Part shown: positions 7,928-14,439 of the stretch, piece by piece | Position numbering within the stretch: the stretch's first letter is position 1 | Layout of the letters: each line of letters begins with the position of its first letter | NCBI GenBank assembly: GCA_015259035.1 | Contig: JABZHC010000011.1 | Location: 1-22,455 of the forward strand | DNA from: Atopobium sp. | Lineage (GTDB): Bacteria > Actinomycetota > Coriobacteriia > Coriobacteriales > Atopobiaceae | DNA: 22,455 bases | Direction of reading: 5' to 3' | Made by a program: the position numbers and the translations under genes | Notes under the pieces: generated by a model | The model's input: only the letters and a program-made list of their open reading frames with translations | The model's database searches: none | Told to the model about the DNA's origin: nothing

Positions 7928-8061
7928 AAATATGAAGTAATCAAATACTTTAGATGTTTATATGAAATTATTGATATCTGAACATCCGTTCATGGGTATT
8001 TTTGCTCCGCTTACCGGCAACCATGGCTAACTTATTCCAAAGGAGTTAACCCGGGCTTACT

Positions 8062-8130
8062 ATGCAAGTAAACCTCGTCCGTTTAAAAGAAGTGAGCGGA
8101 CAACAAAGGAAGGATGGGAAACATGAGTAA
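8062..8130 (+). CDS. Possible 22-aa leader peptide overlapping the amidohydrolase start
   Basis: An ATG-initiated 22-codon frame (begins MQVNLVRLKEV, ends DGKHE) terminates at TAA 8128-8130, overlapping the ATG at 8123 by 8 bases. An AAAGGAG lies at 8040-8045, but 16 bases upstream, which is too far for efficient initiation. It might couple translation to the downstream gene. It could equally be chance; there is no homology I recognise. Confidence 0.2.
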   Translation: MQVNLVRLKEVSGQQRKDGKHE

Positions 8131-9370
8131 GTATGCTTTTGTAGGCGGCAAGCTCGTTGACGGTACTGGCGCTGCACCAGTTGAGGACTCCCTTGTCCTT
8201 ATCGATGACGACAAGATTACCTATGCTGGTCCTCGCAAAGAGGTCCCAGAGGGATATGAGGTCCGTGACGCATCCGGTCATACCGTAATGCCTGGTCTTG
8301 TTGATACACACCTGCACTTCTCCGGCAACCTGACCGACAACGATAACGACTGGGTTATCGAGTCCGTTGCTCAGAAGCAGGCATGCGCAGTCAAGCAGGC
8401 TTATGACGCTCTTACCCACGGCCTTACCACTGTCGTTGAGATTGGCCGCAATGGTATTGCTATCCGCGACCTCGTTAACATGGGCATTATGCAGGGTCCT
8501 CGTATCTTTGCTACCGGCCTTGGCCTTTGCCGCGTTGCTGGTCACGGTGACTCTCACCACCTGCCACTACAGATTTCCAAGGACGGACACCCTTGGGGCG
8601 ACCAGGTAGACGGTCCATGGGAGCTTCGTAAGGCAATTCGCCGTCGTCTTCGTGAAGAGCCTGACGGCATCAAGATTTGGGCAACCGGTGGCGGCATTTG
8701 GCGCTGGGACTCTGACCGTCTGCAGCTCTTCTGCACCGAGGAGATCAAGGCAATTGCTGACGAGTGCGCACTGGTAGGCATTCCTCTGTATGCTCACTCT
8801 TACAACAACTTTGACGCTGCATATGACTGCGTCCGCTTTGGTTGCAAGCAGCTTATTCACGGCTTTGAGCTTGACGAGCGCACCATGAAGCTTATGGCAG
8901 AGCAGGGAACATACTTCACCCCAACCATCGGCTTCCTGCCAACTTGGTACGGAACCTATCCACCAGACTGGACTCCAGAGCTTGACGCATTCCCAGGCGA
9001 GACTGTTGTCGAGAAGGGCCTTGCACGCACCTACGCTAACCTGCGTAAGGCTTATGATATGGGTATCACCATTACCATCGGCTCTGACTCCTTCAGCTTT
9101 GTCACTCCTTACGGCTACGTCACCATCGATGAGATGTATGACTTTGTCGAGAAGGTTGGCATCTCCATCCTTGATACTGTTGCAGCTGCTACTTACAACG
9201 GCGCAAAGATGCTTGGCAAGGAGAACGAGTTTGGTGCTGTCAAGGAAGGCCTCTCCGCTGATATCCTTGTAGTCAAGGGCGACGTTGCTAACAACATCCG
9301 CGACCTCACGCCTGAGAACATGGACGTCATCATGAAGGAAGGCAAGATTATTGATCGTGGTAGCTTCTAA
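8123..9370 (+). CDS. Metal-dependent amidohydrolase (imidazolonepropionase/Xaa-dipeptidase-like)
   Basis: 415 aa. The start is set at ATG 8123, 9 bases after AAGGAAGG; the ATG at 8114 overlaps that ribosome-binding site. It is a TIM-barrel amidohydrolase with the full metal set: H63 and H65 in VDTHLHF, K184 in KIWATGGG (position of the carboxylated lysine), H225 in YAHSYN, H246 in LIHGFE and D322 in GSDSF. An N-terminal beta-strand region and a C-terminal GLSADILVVKGD strand complete the usual composite domain. Relatives hydrolyse cyclic amides or N-acylated/dipeptide-like substrates, with two Zn or similar ions in the cytosol; the exact substrate cannot be read from sequence. There is no signal peptide. 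It is monocistronic, closed by a strong terminator at 9403. Confidence 0.85.
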   Translation: MSKYAFVGGKLVDGTGAAPVEDSLVLIDDDKITYAGPRKEVPEGYEVRDASGHTVMPGLVDTHLHFSGNLTDNDNDWVIESVAQKQACAVKQAYDALTHGLTTVVEIGRNGIAIRDLVNMGIMQGPRIFATGLGLCRVAGHGDSHHLPLQISKDGHPWGDQVDGPWELRKAIRRRLREEPDGIKIWATGGGIWRWDSDRLQLFCTEEIKAIADECALVGIPLYAHSYNNFDAAYDCVRFGCKQLIHGFELDERTMKLMAEQGTYFTPTIGFLPTWYGTYPPDWTPELDAFPGETVVEKGLARTYANLRKAYDMGITITIGSDSFSFVTPYGYVTIDEMYDFVEKVGISILDTVAAATYNGAKMLGKENEFGAVKEGLSADILVVKGDVANNIRDLTPENMDVIMKEGKIIDRGSF

Positions 9371-9402
9371 GCTTCCAGCTCGATAATTTGTAACGCGAAG
9401 GT

Positions 9403-9440
9403 TGGGCCCTGACTCACTTAAGCGTCAGGGCCCACTTTTA
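9403..9440 (+). terminator. Terminator after the amidohydrolase gene
   Basis: An 11-bp perfect stem, TGGGCCCTGAC (9403-9413) with GTCAGGGCCCA (9424-9434), has a 10-nt loop and a CTTTTA tail. The strong stem compensates for a short T-run. Confidence 0.85.
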
Positions 9441-9460
9441 CAGGTAAGAAGTTTATTCTT

Positions 9461-9469
9461 TGATATAAA
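9461..9469 (+). promoter_or_regulatory. Extended -10 promoter candidate for the CobW-type gene
   Basis: TGATATAAA at 9461-9469 reads as a TGn plus TATAAA extended -10, placed about 25 bp before the ATG at 9495. No good -35 is seen 17 bp upstream, where sequence runs off the preceding terminator. A TTGACA at 9473-9478 is too close to the start to act as a -35 for this gene. Confidence 0.4.
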
Positions 9470-9494
9470 AGTTTGACATTTGAAGGAGCTCATT

Positions 9495-10640
9495 ATGTCT
9501 GAACCAAAGCAGGTGAAAATTGTGCTGCTTACCGGCTATTTAGGCGCAGGTAAGACCACTATTTTGAACCACATTCTTTCTAACACTGAAGGTATTCACG
9601 CAGCAGTCATTGTCAATGATATTGGCGAGATTAACGTTGACGCTGGCCTTATTAAGGATGGCGGCTACGCTAAAGAGGGCGACGTTATTCCTCTGACCAA
9701 CGGTTGTCTCTGCTGCACCCTTTCTAATGACTTGGCACTTCAGTTGGGTGATTTGGCCGATACCGAGGAGTTTGACTACATCATTATTGAGGCTTCGGGC
9801 ATCTGCGAGCCAATCCCCATTACCTATAACATTTCTGCATTCTGCAATCAGAGCCAGCATGCAACTAATCACTCTCACCTCAACCTTGATAACATCGTCG
9901 CAGTTGTTGACTGTGCTCGCATGTTTGAGGAGTTCCACAACGGCGCCGATCTTCTCGACCCAGACATTGAAGAGGACGACATCGAGAACCTGCTCATTCA
10001 GCAGATTGAGTTCTGCTCTACGCTGGTGCTCAACAAGACTGACCTGGTGACCCCTGAGCAGCTTCACGAGCTCAAGGCACTTGTGCGCGGACTTCAGAAG
10101 GACGCCGTTATTGTCGAGGCAGTCAACGGTGACATTCCCATGAGTGAGCTCATTAATACGGGTCGTTTTGACTTTGACAAGGCCTACGCCTCCGCTGCCT
10201 GGATGGATGCAATGGAGCACCCTGAGGAGCACGAGGATCCAGAGGTTTTGGAGTACGAGATTACCACCTTTGTGTATCGCCGCCGTCAGCCATTTGACCT
10301 GGATAAACTCAACGAGTTTGTGGCTAGCTGGCCAAAGAACATCATCCGCGTCAAGGGTAGCGTTTGGATTTCGCAAGACCCCGAGATGAGCTTTGTCTTT
10401 GAGCAGGCTGGCAAGCAGGTCCAGTTCTACGAGAACGGCATGTTCTACGCATCGCTGCCAGAGGATGAGCGAGAAACCCTTCTTGACGAGAAACCCGAGC
10501 TACGCGCAGAATGGGATGATGAACTGGGCGATCGTCAAACTAAGCTGTGCTTCATTGGCCGTCATATGAACCATGAGGAAATTGAAGCCGGTCTGGATGC
10601 ATGCCTTACCGAGTATGTTTCAGACGAGTTTGATTACTAG
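9495..10640 (+). CDS. CobW/YjiA-type G3E GTPase, putative metal chaperone
   Basis: 381 aa from ATG 9495 with AAGGAG upstream (the TTG at 9480 precedes this site). G3E GTPases of this type bind Zn2+, Co2+ or similar ions and deliver them to target proteins using GTP. Visible features are the P-loop GYLGAGKTT with K20, VNDIGEINVDAGLI (switch region), the family metal motif GCLCCT (C71, C73, C74), IIIEASGICEP as Walker B-like segment, NKTD base-recognition motif (LNKTDLV), and a CobW C-terminal domain from about 250 on with a GRHMNHEEI end. A His-rich loop (QSQHATNHSHLN) follows the Walker B region. The cobalamin pathway is not nearby, so a zinc or general metallochaperone role is more likely than CobW proper. 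Two CGAGAAACCC repeats lie within the coding sequence near residues 326-335. Confidence 0.88.
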   Translation: MSEPKQVKIVLLTGYLGAGKTTILNHILSNTEGIHAAVIVNDIGEINVDAGLIKDGGYAKEGDVIPLTNGCLCCTLSNDLALQLGDLADTEEFDYIIIEASGICEPIPITYNISAFCNQSQHATNHSHLNLDNIVAVVDCARMFEEFHNGADLLDPDIEEDDIENLLIQQIEFCSTLVLNKTDLVTPEQLHELKALVRGLQKDAVIVEAVNGDIPMSELINTGRFDFDKAYASAAWMDAMEHPEEHEDPEVLEYEITTFVYRRRQPFDLDKLNEFVASWPKNIIRVKGSVWISQDPEMSFVFEQAGKQVQFYENGMFYASLPEDERETLLDEKPELRAEWDDELGDRQTKLCFIGRHMNHEEIEAGLDACLTEYVSDEFDY

Positions 10641-10647
10641 CGTTTTC

Positions 10648-10707
10648 AGCGCCAAGAGCTCCGGCGCTTGAGACGAGGGACCCAGTTTATCCGGGTCCCT
10701 TTTTTTA
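10648..10707 (+). terminator. Two hairpins, the second a strong terminator, just before sir2
   Basis: A first hairpin (AGCGCC 10648-10653 with GGCGCT 10663-10668) is followed by AGGGACCC (10676-10683) with GGGTCCCT (10693-10700), loop 9 nt, then TTTTTTT to 10707. This is a classic intrinsic terminator for the CobW-type gene. It ends only 15 bases before the sir2 ATG, leaving no room for an independent promoter between them. Confidence 0.88.
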
Positions 10708-10722
10708 GGTTAGAGGTGCCTA

Positions 10723-11574
10723 ATGACCAAGATTGAGCAGCTTAAAGACTGGATTCAGTCGTCAGATAACATTGTTTTCTTTGGTGGCGCAGGTGTGTCA
10801 ACGGAAAGCGGTATTCCTGATTTTAGGGGTACTAACGGTCTGTATCGCCAAGGCGGTATCAAAGTAGAAAATATGACCATTGGCCTGGGCCAAGACGGCT
10901 ATGACATGGGAAAAGAAGCCTACGACCTGGGAAATGGTGTAACGGTTGACCCCGATAACGAGGAGTCTTTTGCCTACAGCAAGGCGCCAGACTTTACGCT
11001 TGAAGAGATATTCTCGCTCGATGTGTTTTTAGATTATCCTGCAGCGTATTACACGTATTTTAGAAACTCTCATCATTTGGGGGAGGCTCAGCCAAACATT
11101 GCTCACAAGTGGCTGGCAGACTTGGAAGCTGCGGGAAAGTTGCGCGCGGTGGTAACGCAAAACATCGACGGACTGCATCAAGCTGCTGGTAGCAAGCGTG
11201 TGTTTGAGCTCCACGGCAACGAGACGCGTTTTTACTGTCCCGAGTGCGGCCACACCTACACGCTTGATCAGATTGAAGAGCAGCCGTCTGTGGTGCCGCT
11301 CTGTCAATGCGGCGCAGTTATTAGGCCTGATATCGTCTTTTACGGAGAGGGCCTTGATATGGACACGGTCTACGGCGCCTTGAACGCTATCTCACAAGCG
11401 GAGGTTCTTGTGGTTGCAGGAAGTTCGCTGGTAGTACAGCCTGCCGCTGGTCTTCTCGACTACTACGAGGGCAACAAAATGGCCATCATCAACGACCAAC
11501 CTACGCCGTACGATGCTCGCGCTAACCTGGTGATCAGAGACAGAATAGGAGCCGTCATAGAACAGCTCCTGTAG
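10723..11574 (+). CDS. NAD-dependent protein deacylase, Sir2 family
   Basis: 283 aa, ATG 10723 after AGAGGTG. Sirtuins remove acetyl or other acyl groups from lysines, consuming NAD+. Motifs are GAGVSTESGIPDFRG (NAD loop), TQNIDGLHQAAGS, catalytic H164 in ELHGN, a Zn ribbon with C172/C175 and C194/C196, IRPDIVFYGE and AGSSLVVQPAAGL. Length exceeds the usual 240-250 aa because of an extra segment of about 40 residues (about 46-86) between the NAD-binding loop and the EEIFS helix; it is Gly/Asp-rich with YDMG and YDLG echoes. The position is in the small cofactor-binding loop region, which could affect substrate or regulation. It converges on ppaC over a terminator and repeat cluster B. Transcription probably depends on read-through of the upstream hairpin or an internal promoter not seen. 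Confidence 0.9.
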   Translation: MTKIEQLKDWIQSSDNIVFFGGAGVSTESGIPDFRGTNGLYRQGGIKVENMTIGLGQDGYDMGKEAYDLGNGVTVDPDNEESFAYSKAPDFTLEEIFSLDVFLDYPAAYYTYFRNSHHLGEAQPNIAHKWLADLEAAGKLRAVVTQNIDGLHQAAGSKRVFELHGNETRFYCPECGHTYTLDQIEEQPSVVPLCQCGAVIRPDIVFYGEGLDMDTVYGALNAISQAEVLVVAGSSLVVQPAAGLLDYYEGNKMAIINDQPTPYDARANLVIRDRIGAVIEQLL

Positions 11575-11577
11575 AAA

Positions 11578-11612
11578 AACGCCTACCCGCGAAAGTGCAG
11601 GTAGGCGTTATC
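11578..11612. terminator. Bidirectional terminator between sir2 and ppaC
   Basis: A 10-bp stem, AACGCCTACC (11578-11587) with GGTAGGCGTT (11600-11609), has a 12-nt loop. On the minus strand it continues in a five-T run, so it is a better terminator for ppaC than for sir2, although about 100 bp of repeat cluster B lie between ppaC's stop and it. Confidence 0.8.
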
Positions 11613-11624
11613 ATTTCAATCAAT

Positions 11625-11711
11625 GGCGAGAAATCCGACGCGCGAGAAACCCGACGAGCGAGAAAGTTGCGCAGTGGAAGCTCGCATAAGGCGCGACGCG
11701 CGAGAAACCCG
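11625..11711 (+). repeat. Repeat cluster B: four CGAGAAA-core units
   Basis: Units are GGCGAGAAATCCGACG (11625-11640), CGACGCGCGAGAAACCCG (11636-11653), AGCGAGAAAGTTGCG (11657-11671) and a second exact CGACGCGCGAGAAACCCG (11694-11711). All are on the same strand, with cores 16, 16 and 42 bp apart. As in cluster A, they sit between convergent genes beside a bidirectional terminator. The last unit ends 3 bp before the ppaC stop codon. Confidence 0.88.
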
Positions 11712-11713
11712 TG

Positions 11714-13381
11714 TTAGTTGGCGTTTTCCTCGGCGAGCGTCTGAAGCGTTGCCATGAGAGATGGAACAACCTGCTTCTTACGACTGACAACACCTGGAAG
11801 AACAGCAATGTTGCCGTCAACCTTTACGTTAAAGGCGCGCTCGATGACGTTGGCAGCATTTGCGCCGTAGAAGAGCATCTCGGTGACCTGGCTCTTAACG
11901 TCGGTGAACATGTAGAAGACCATTGGAAGCTCTTCGGACTTAGCAGCTGTCTCCAAGAATGGTCCAACAAGTTCCTCGGCAGCCTTGCGACTGGACTCGG
12001 TCATGAAGGAGCCCTGGCCAACGCCAAACTTTACGCCGCCACGGCTGAATACCTTGTAGTCACCGTGGAAGACTTCCTCTGCTGTACGACCAGTGAGGTC
12101 AGCACCAGCGTCAAACATCTGCTCAGAGTAAGCGTCAATGTCTTCTCCGCAAATCTCTGCAAGCTTCTTACCAGCAACAATATCGCGCTCAGTGCAGGTA
12201 GGGGAGCGGAATGCAAGGGTGTCGGAAAGAATTGCAGAGAGCATGAGACCAGCAATATTCTTTGGAATATCAATGCCGTACTCGTGGTAGAGGCCATAGA
12301 TGATGGTGCAGGTGCAGCCAACAGGGACGTTTCTAAAGGTAATTGGGTTGGAAGTCTCAATGGAGCCGATGCGGTGGTGATCAACAATCTCCATAATCTC
12401 GGCCTGCTCAAGACCATCAACTGCCTGAGTGCGCTCGTTGTGGTCAACAAGAATGACGTGTTTCTTGCGAGGATTCAAAAGACCAGGACCGCTGATAAGA
12501 CCAGCTAAAGTTCCGTTCTCGTTGATAACAGGGAAGAAGCGGTGCCTTGAGTTGGTCATTTCCTTACGAGCATCATCAATTGCGGTGTTGACGCTGAACT
12601 TAAGGATGTCGTCAGTGAGCATCTTCTCACGTACAGGCATAGACATGATAAGCAGGCGAGCTACCTCAAAGGTATCGCGAGGAGTACTGATAATAGCGCA
12701 ATCACGCTTTTTAGCCAGGTCAATAACGTCCTGAGCAATTGGAGCATCACAAGAGACAATAAGGCAGGAAGCGCCGTGCTCAACTGCGATAGTCTGGTTC
12801 TCATGGTTGCCAGCAACAACAATGATATCGCCAGCATCAACAATCTCTGAAAGGGCGGAAGCGCTGGTACCAACGCGAATATTGCCCTGCTTAACAACGC
12901 CCTGAGGATCACCAAGAACCATGGTGCCGCCAAGCGTAGAAACGATATTTTCATAGCTTGTCTTAGCCTTAGAGAGCAGGTTTGGCTCGGAAAGGCTCAT
13001 GTTTGCATTTGCAATATCTTTAACGGCAATCAGGCCGGTAAGCTCTTCTTCCTCATCAGTAACGCAGAGTGTATCAAGCTTAACGTCCTGCATAAGCTGC
13101 CAAGCAGCATAGAGGCTCATTCCAGCATCAACTTTTGGCTGAGCCTGAATCTCTGCATCTTTAATCTGAGGAGTAACCGTAGTAATAAGCTGTGGCTCTT
13201 CGAAGCCAAAGTGATTTAGGACAAACGCAGTCTCACGGTTGAGTGAGCCAGCGCGACGAGCTTCATAGATAGGGTTATCAATCTGATTTTTGAGATACGC
13301 ATAAGAAATTGCAGCACAAATGCTGTCTGTATCTGGGTTCAAATGGCCAATGATATTTACTTTACGAATTGCTTCTGCCAT
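11714..13381 (-). CDS. ppaC: Manganese-dependent inorganic pyrophosphatase with CBS and DRTGG domains
   Basis: 555 aa, ATG 13381 behind GGGAGG. This is a family II (DHH superfamily) soluble pyrophosphatase that splits PPi to phosphate using Mn2+/Co2+. The N-terminus has GHLNPDTDSICAA with ligands H13, D17 and D19. Residues about 70-310 are a regulatory insert: CBS1 (LYAAWQLMQD...LTGLIAVKDI), a DRTGG-like domain (with IVVAGNHENQ and ASCLIVS) and CBS2 (FFPVINENGTLAGLI). The catalytic part resumes with LVDHNE and the IVDHHRIG motif, then SDTLAFRSPT, and ends with the substrate-binding SRKKQVVPSL segment. Such CBS-PPases are known to be regulated by adenine nucleotides and, when DRTGG is present, diadenosine polyphosphates. 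Length fits this subtype. It is monocistronic, and a TTCTAATTAGAA palindrome sits upstream. Confidence 0.95.
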   Translation of the reverse strand: MAEAIRKVNIIGHLNPDTDSICAAISYAYLKNQIDNPIYEARRAGSLNRETAFVLNHFGFEEPQLITTVTPQIKDAEIQAQPKVDAGMSLYAAWQLMQDVKLDTLCVTDEEEELTGLIAVKDIANANMSLSEPNLLSKAKTSYENIVSTLGGTMVLGDPQGVVKQGNIRVGTSASALSEIVDAGDIIVVAGNHENQTIAVEHGASCLIVSCDAPIAQDVIDLAKKRDCAIISTPRDTFEVARLLIMSMPVREKMLTDDILKFSVNTAIDDARKEMTNSRHRFFPVINENGTLAGLISGPGLLNPRKKHVILVDHNERTQAVDGLEQAEIMEIVDHHRIGSIETSNPITFRNVPVGCTCTIIYGLYHEYGIDIPKNIAGLMLSAILSDTLAFRSPTCTERDIVAGKKLAEICGEDIDAYSEQMFDAGADLTGRTAEEVFHGDYKVFSRGGVKFGVGQGSFMTESSRKAAEELVGPFLETAAKSEELPMVFYMFTDVKSQVTEMLFYGANAANVIERAFNVKVDGNIAVLPGVVSRKKQVVPSLMATLQTLAEENAN

Positions 13382-13414
13382 CTTCGCCTCCCTGGTAATG
13401 TCGATGATGTAACT

Positions 13415-13426
13415 TTCTAATTAGAA
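13415..13426. promoter_or_regulatory. TTCTAATTAGAA palindrome upstream of ppaC
   Basis: A perfect 12-bp palindrome lies 33 bp upstream of the ppaC start, in the divergent gap shared with the MORN gene. Position fits an operator or promoter-overlapping site for ppaC. No regulator can be assigned. Confidence 0.35.
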
Positions 13427-13568
13427 CACATTTTAGTAAGCACATTTTGTTTCTTTTTTAATACCACCTTGTAGTGTACCCCTCTCTCTTTTTACTTAGA
13501 ACAGAAAATCGCAGAAAAACAGCGGGCGTACCTGTGAATCTGGTAAATGTGTATAGGACAAATGACAA

Positions 13569-13596
13569 TTCAAAAGTTGAAGGAAATTAGTACAAT
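13569..13596 (+). promoter_or_regulatory. Promoter candidate for the MORN/OatA-like operon
   Basis: TACAAT at 13591-13596 is a good -10; TTCAAA at 13569-13574 (16-bp spacing) is a 4-of-6 match to the -35. Transcription would start near 13603, giving a leader of only about 30 nt before the proposed GTG at 13633. Confidence 0.45.
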
Positions 13597-13632
13597 GAAA
13601 TAGTTAACAAATCGATTGAATTGGAATACCTA

Positions 13633-14439
13633 GTGAGTTCTCCTACGCGTTTTTCTGCTAAAAAAAGAAACGCTCGTCATATGGTTAAAGCAGCGCACGT
13701 CCCTGAGCCTTCATCTGAGGCAAGGGAAGTTGCACCTGTAGAAGCACCTCAGACTCCCGTAGGGAAGGCTGATACTTCGGCAAGTCCAGTGGCCTCTCTG
13801 CAGACTGCATCTGAGCAGCTTTCGTCTGCTTTTACGTCGTTTGCGCAGCGTAAGCCTGCAGAAGTGTCTGCTGCACAGCCTGCAGAAAAGTCTGCTACAC
13901 AGCCCGCAGAAAAGTCTGCAGAAAACATGCGGTCTAAAGTTGCGCCAGAAAAAAAGAAGCGCCAGAAAACTCCTCTATCTGCACGCAAAAGCATTCGTGT
14001 GGAGAAGCGTCCTCGCAATCAAGCAGATCCAGAACCAGAACAGCGTCATTCTCGCCCGGTGAGCGCGGGCAGAAGAAAGCTCGAGCTGGTAAGTGTCGTT
14101 GCAATTTTGGCGCTTGCGGTGCTCTCGATTGTTCTGGTTAACCGACCAAGTCAAAAAACGCTGGTATTCGGCGACAATCAGGTGACGTATACCGGCACTA
14201 CCATTCAGGGAAAGATGAATGGTCAAGGCAAGATGACTTTTGAGAATGGCGATACCTACGAGGGAGAATTTGTCGACGGGTATTTTCAGGGTACGGGAAC
14301 GTACACCTCAAAAGATGGCTGGACGTACGAAGGTCAGTTTGTAAAAGGCCAGGCAGATGGCCAGGGAAGGCTCACTACACAAGACAACATTGTGTACGAA
14401 GGAACTTTTAAGCAAGGGATTTATCAAAGTGCGAATTAA
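13633..14439 (+). CDS. Membrane protein with C-terminal MORN repeats
   Basis: 268 aa if starting at GTG 13633, preceded by a weak GGAA; the frame is open to a TTG at 13621, which has no visible ribosome-binding site. The N-terminal 150 residues are Ala/Ser/Pro/Lys-rich, include a duplicated QPAEKSA segment, and become strongly basic. One hydrophobic helix follows (VSVVAILALAVLSIVLV). The last 75 residues are about three MORN repeats (GKMNGQGKMTFENGDTYEGE, then YEGQFVKGQADGQGRLT, YEGTFKQG). The basic side inside implies the MORN part is extracytoplasmic. MORN repeats bind lipids or proteins in other systems; in bacteria their role is mostly unknown. It overlaps the OatA-like gene by 11 bp, so the two are probably translationally coupled and functionally linked. 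Confidence 0.75.
   Translation: MSSPTRFSAKKRNARHMVKAAHVPEPSSEAREVAPVEAPQTPVGKADTSASPVASLQTASEQLSSAFTSFAQRKPAEVSAAQPAEKSATQPAEKSAENMRSKVAPEKKKRQKTPLSARKSIRVEKRPRNQADPEPEQRHSRPVSAGRRKLELVSVVAILALAVLSIVLVNRPSQKTLVFGDNQVTYTGTTIQGKMNGQGKMTFENGDTYEGEFVDGYFQGTGTYTSKDGWTYEGQFVKGQADGQGRLTTQDNIVYEGTFKQGIYQSAN

Noticed and set aside
7992..8030. 12-codon ORF (begins MGIFAPLTGN) that faintly recalls a PTS EIIA start
   Set aside because: Far too short and without ribosome-binding site; the resemblance is likely chance.
9540..10376. 278-codon open frame on the minus strand opposite the CobW-type GTPase gene
   Set aside because: The opposite strand carries a complete motif set for a G3E GTPase; the antisense product resembles nothing.
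11711..12508. 265-codon open frame on the plus strand opposite ppaC
   Set aside because: It lies entirely within the well-supported ppaC coding region, has no recognisable motifs and no ribosome-binding site; it is a by-product of ppaC codon use.
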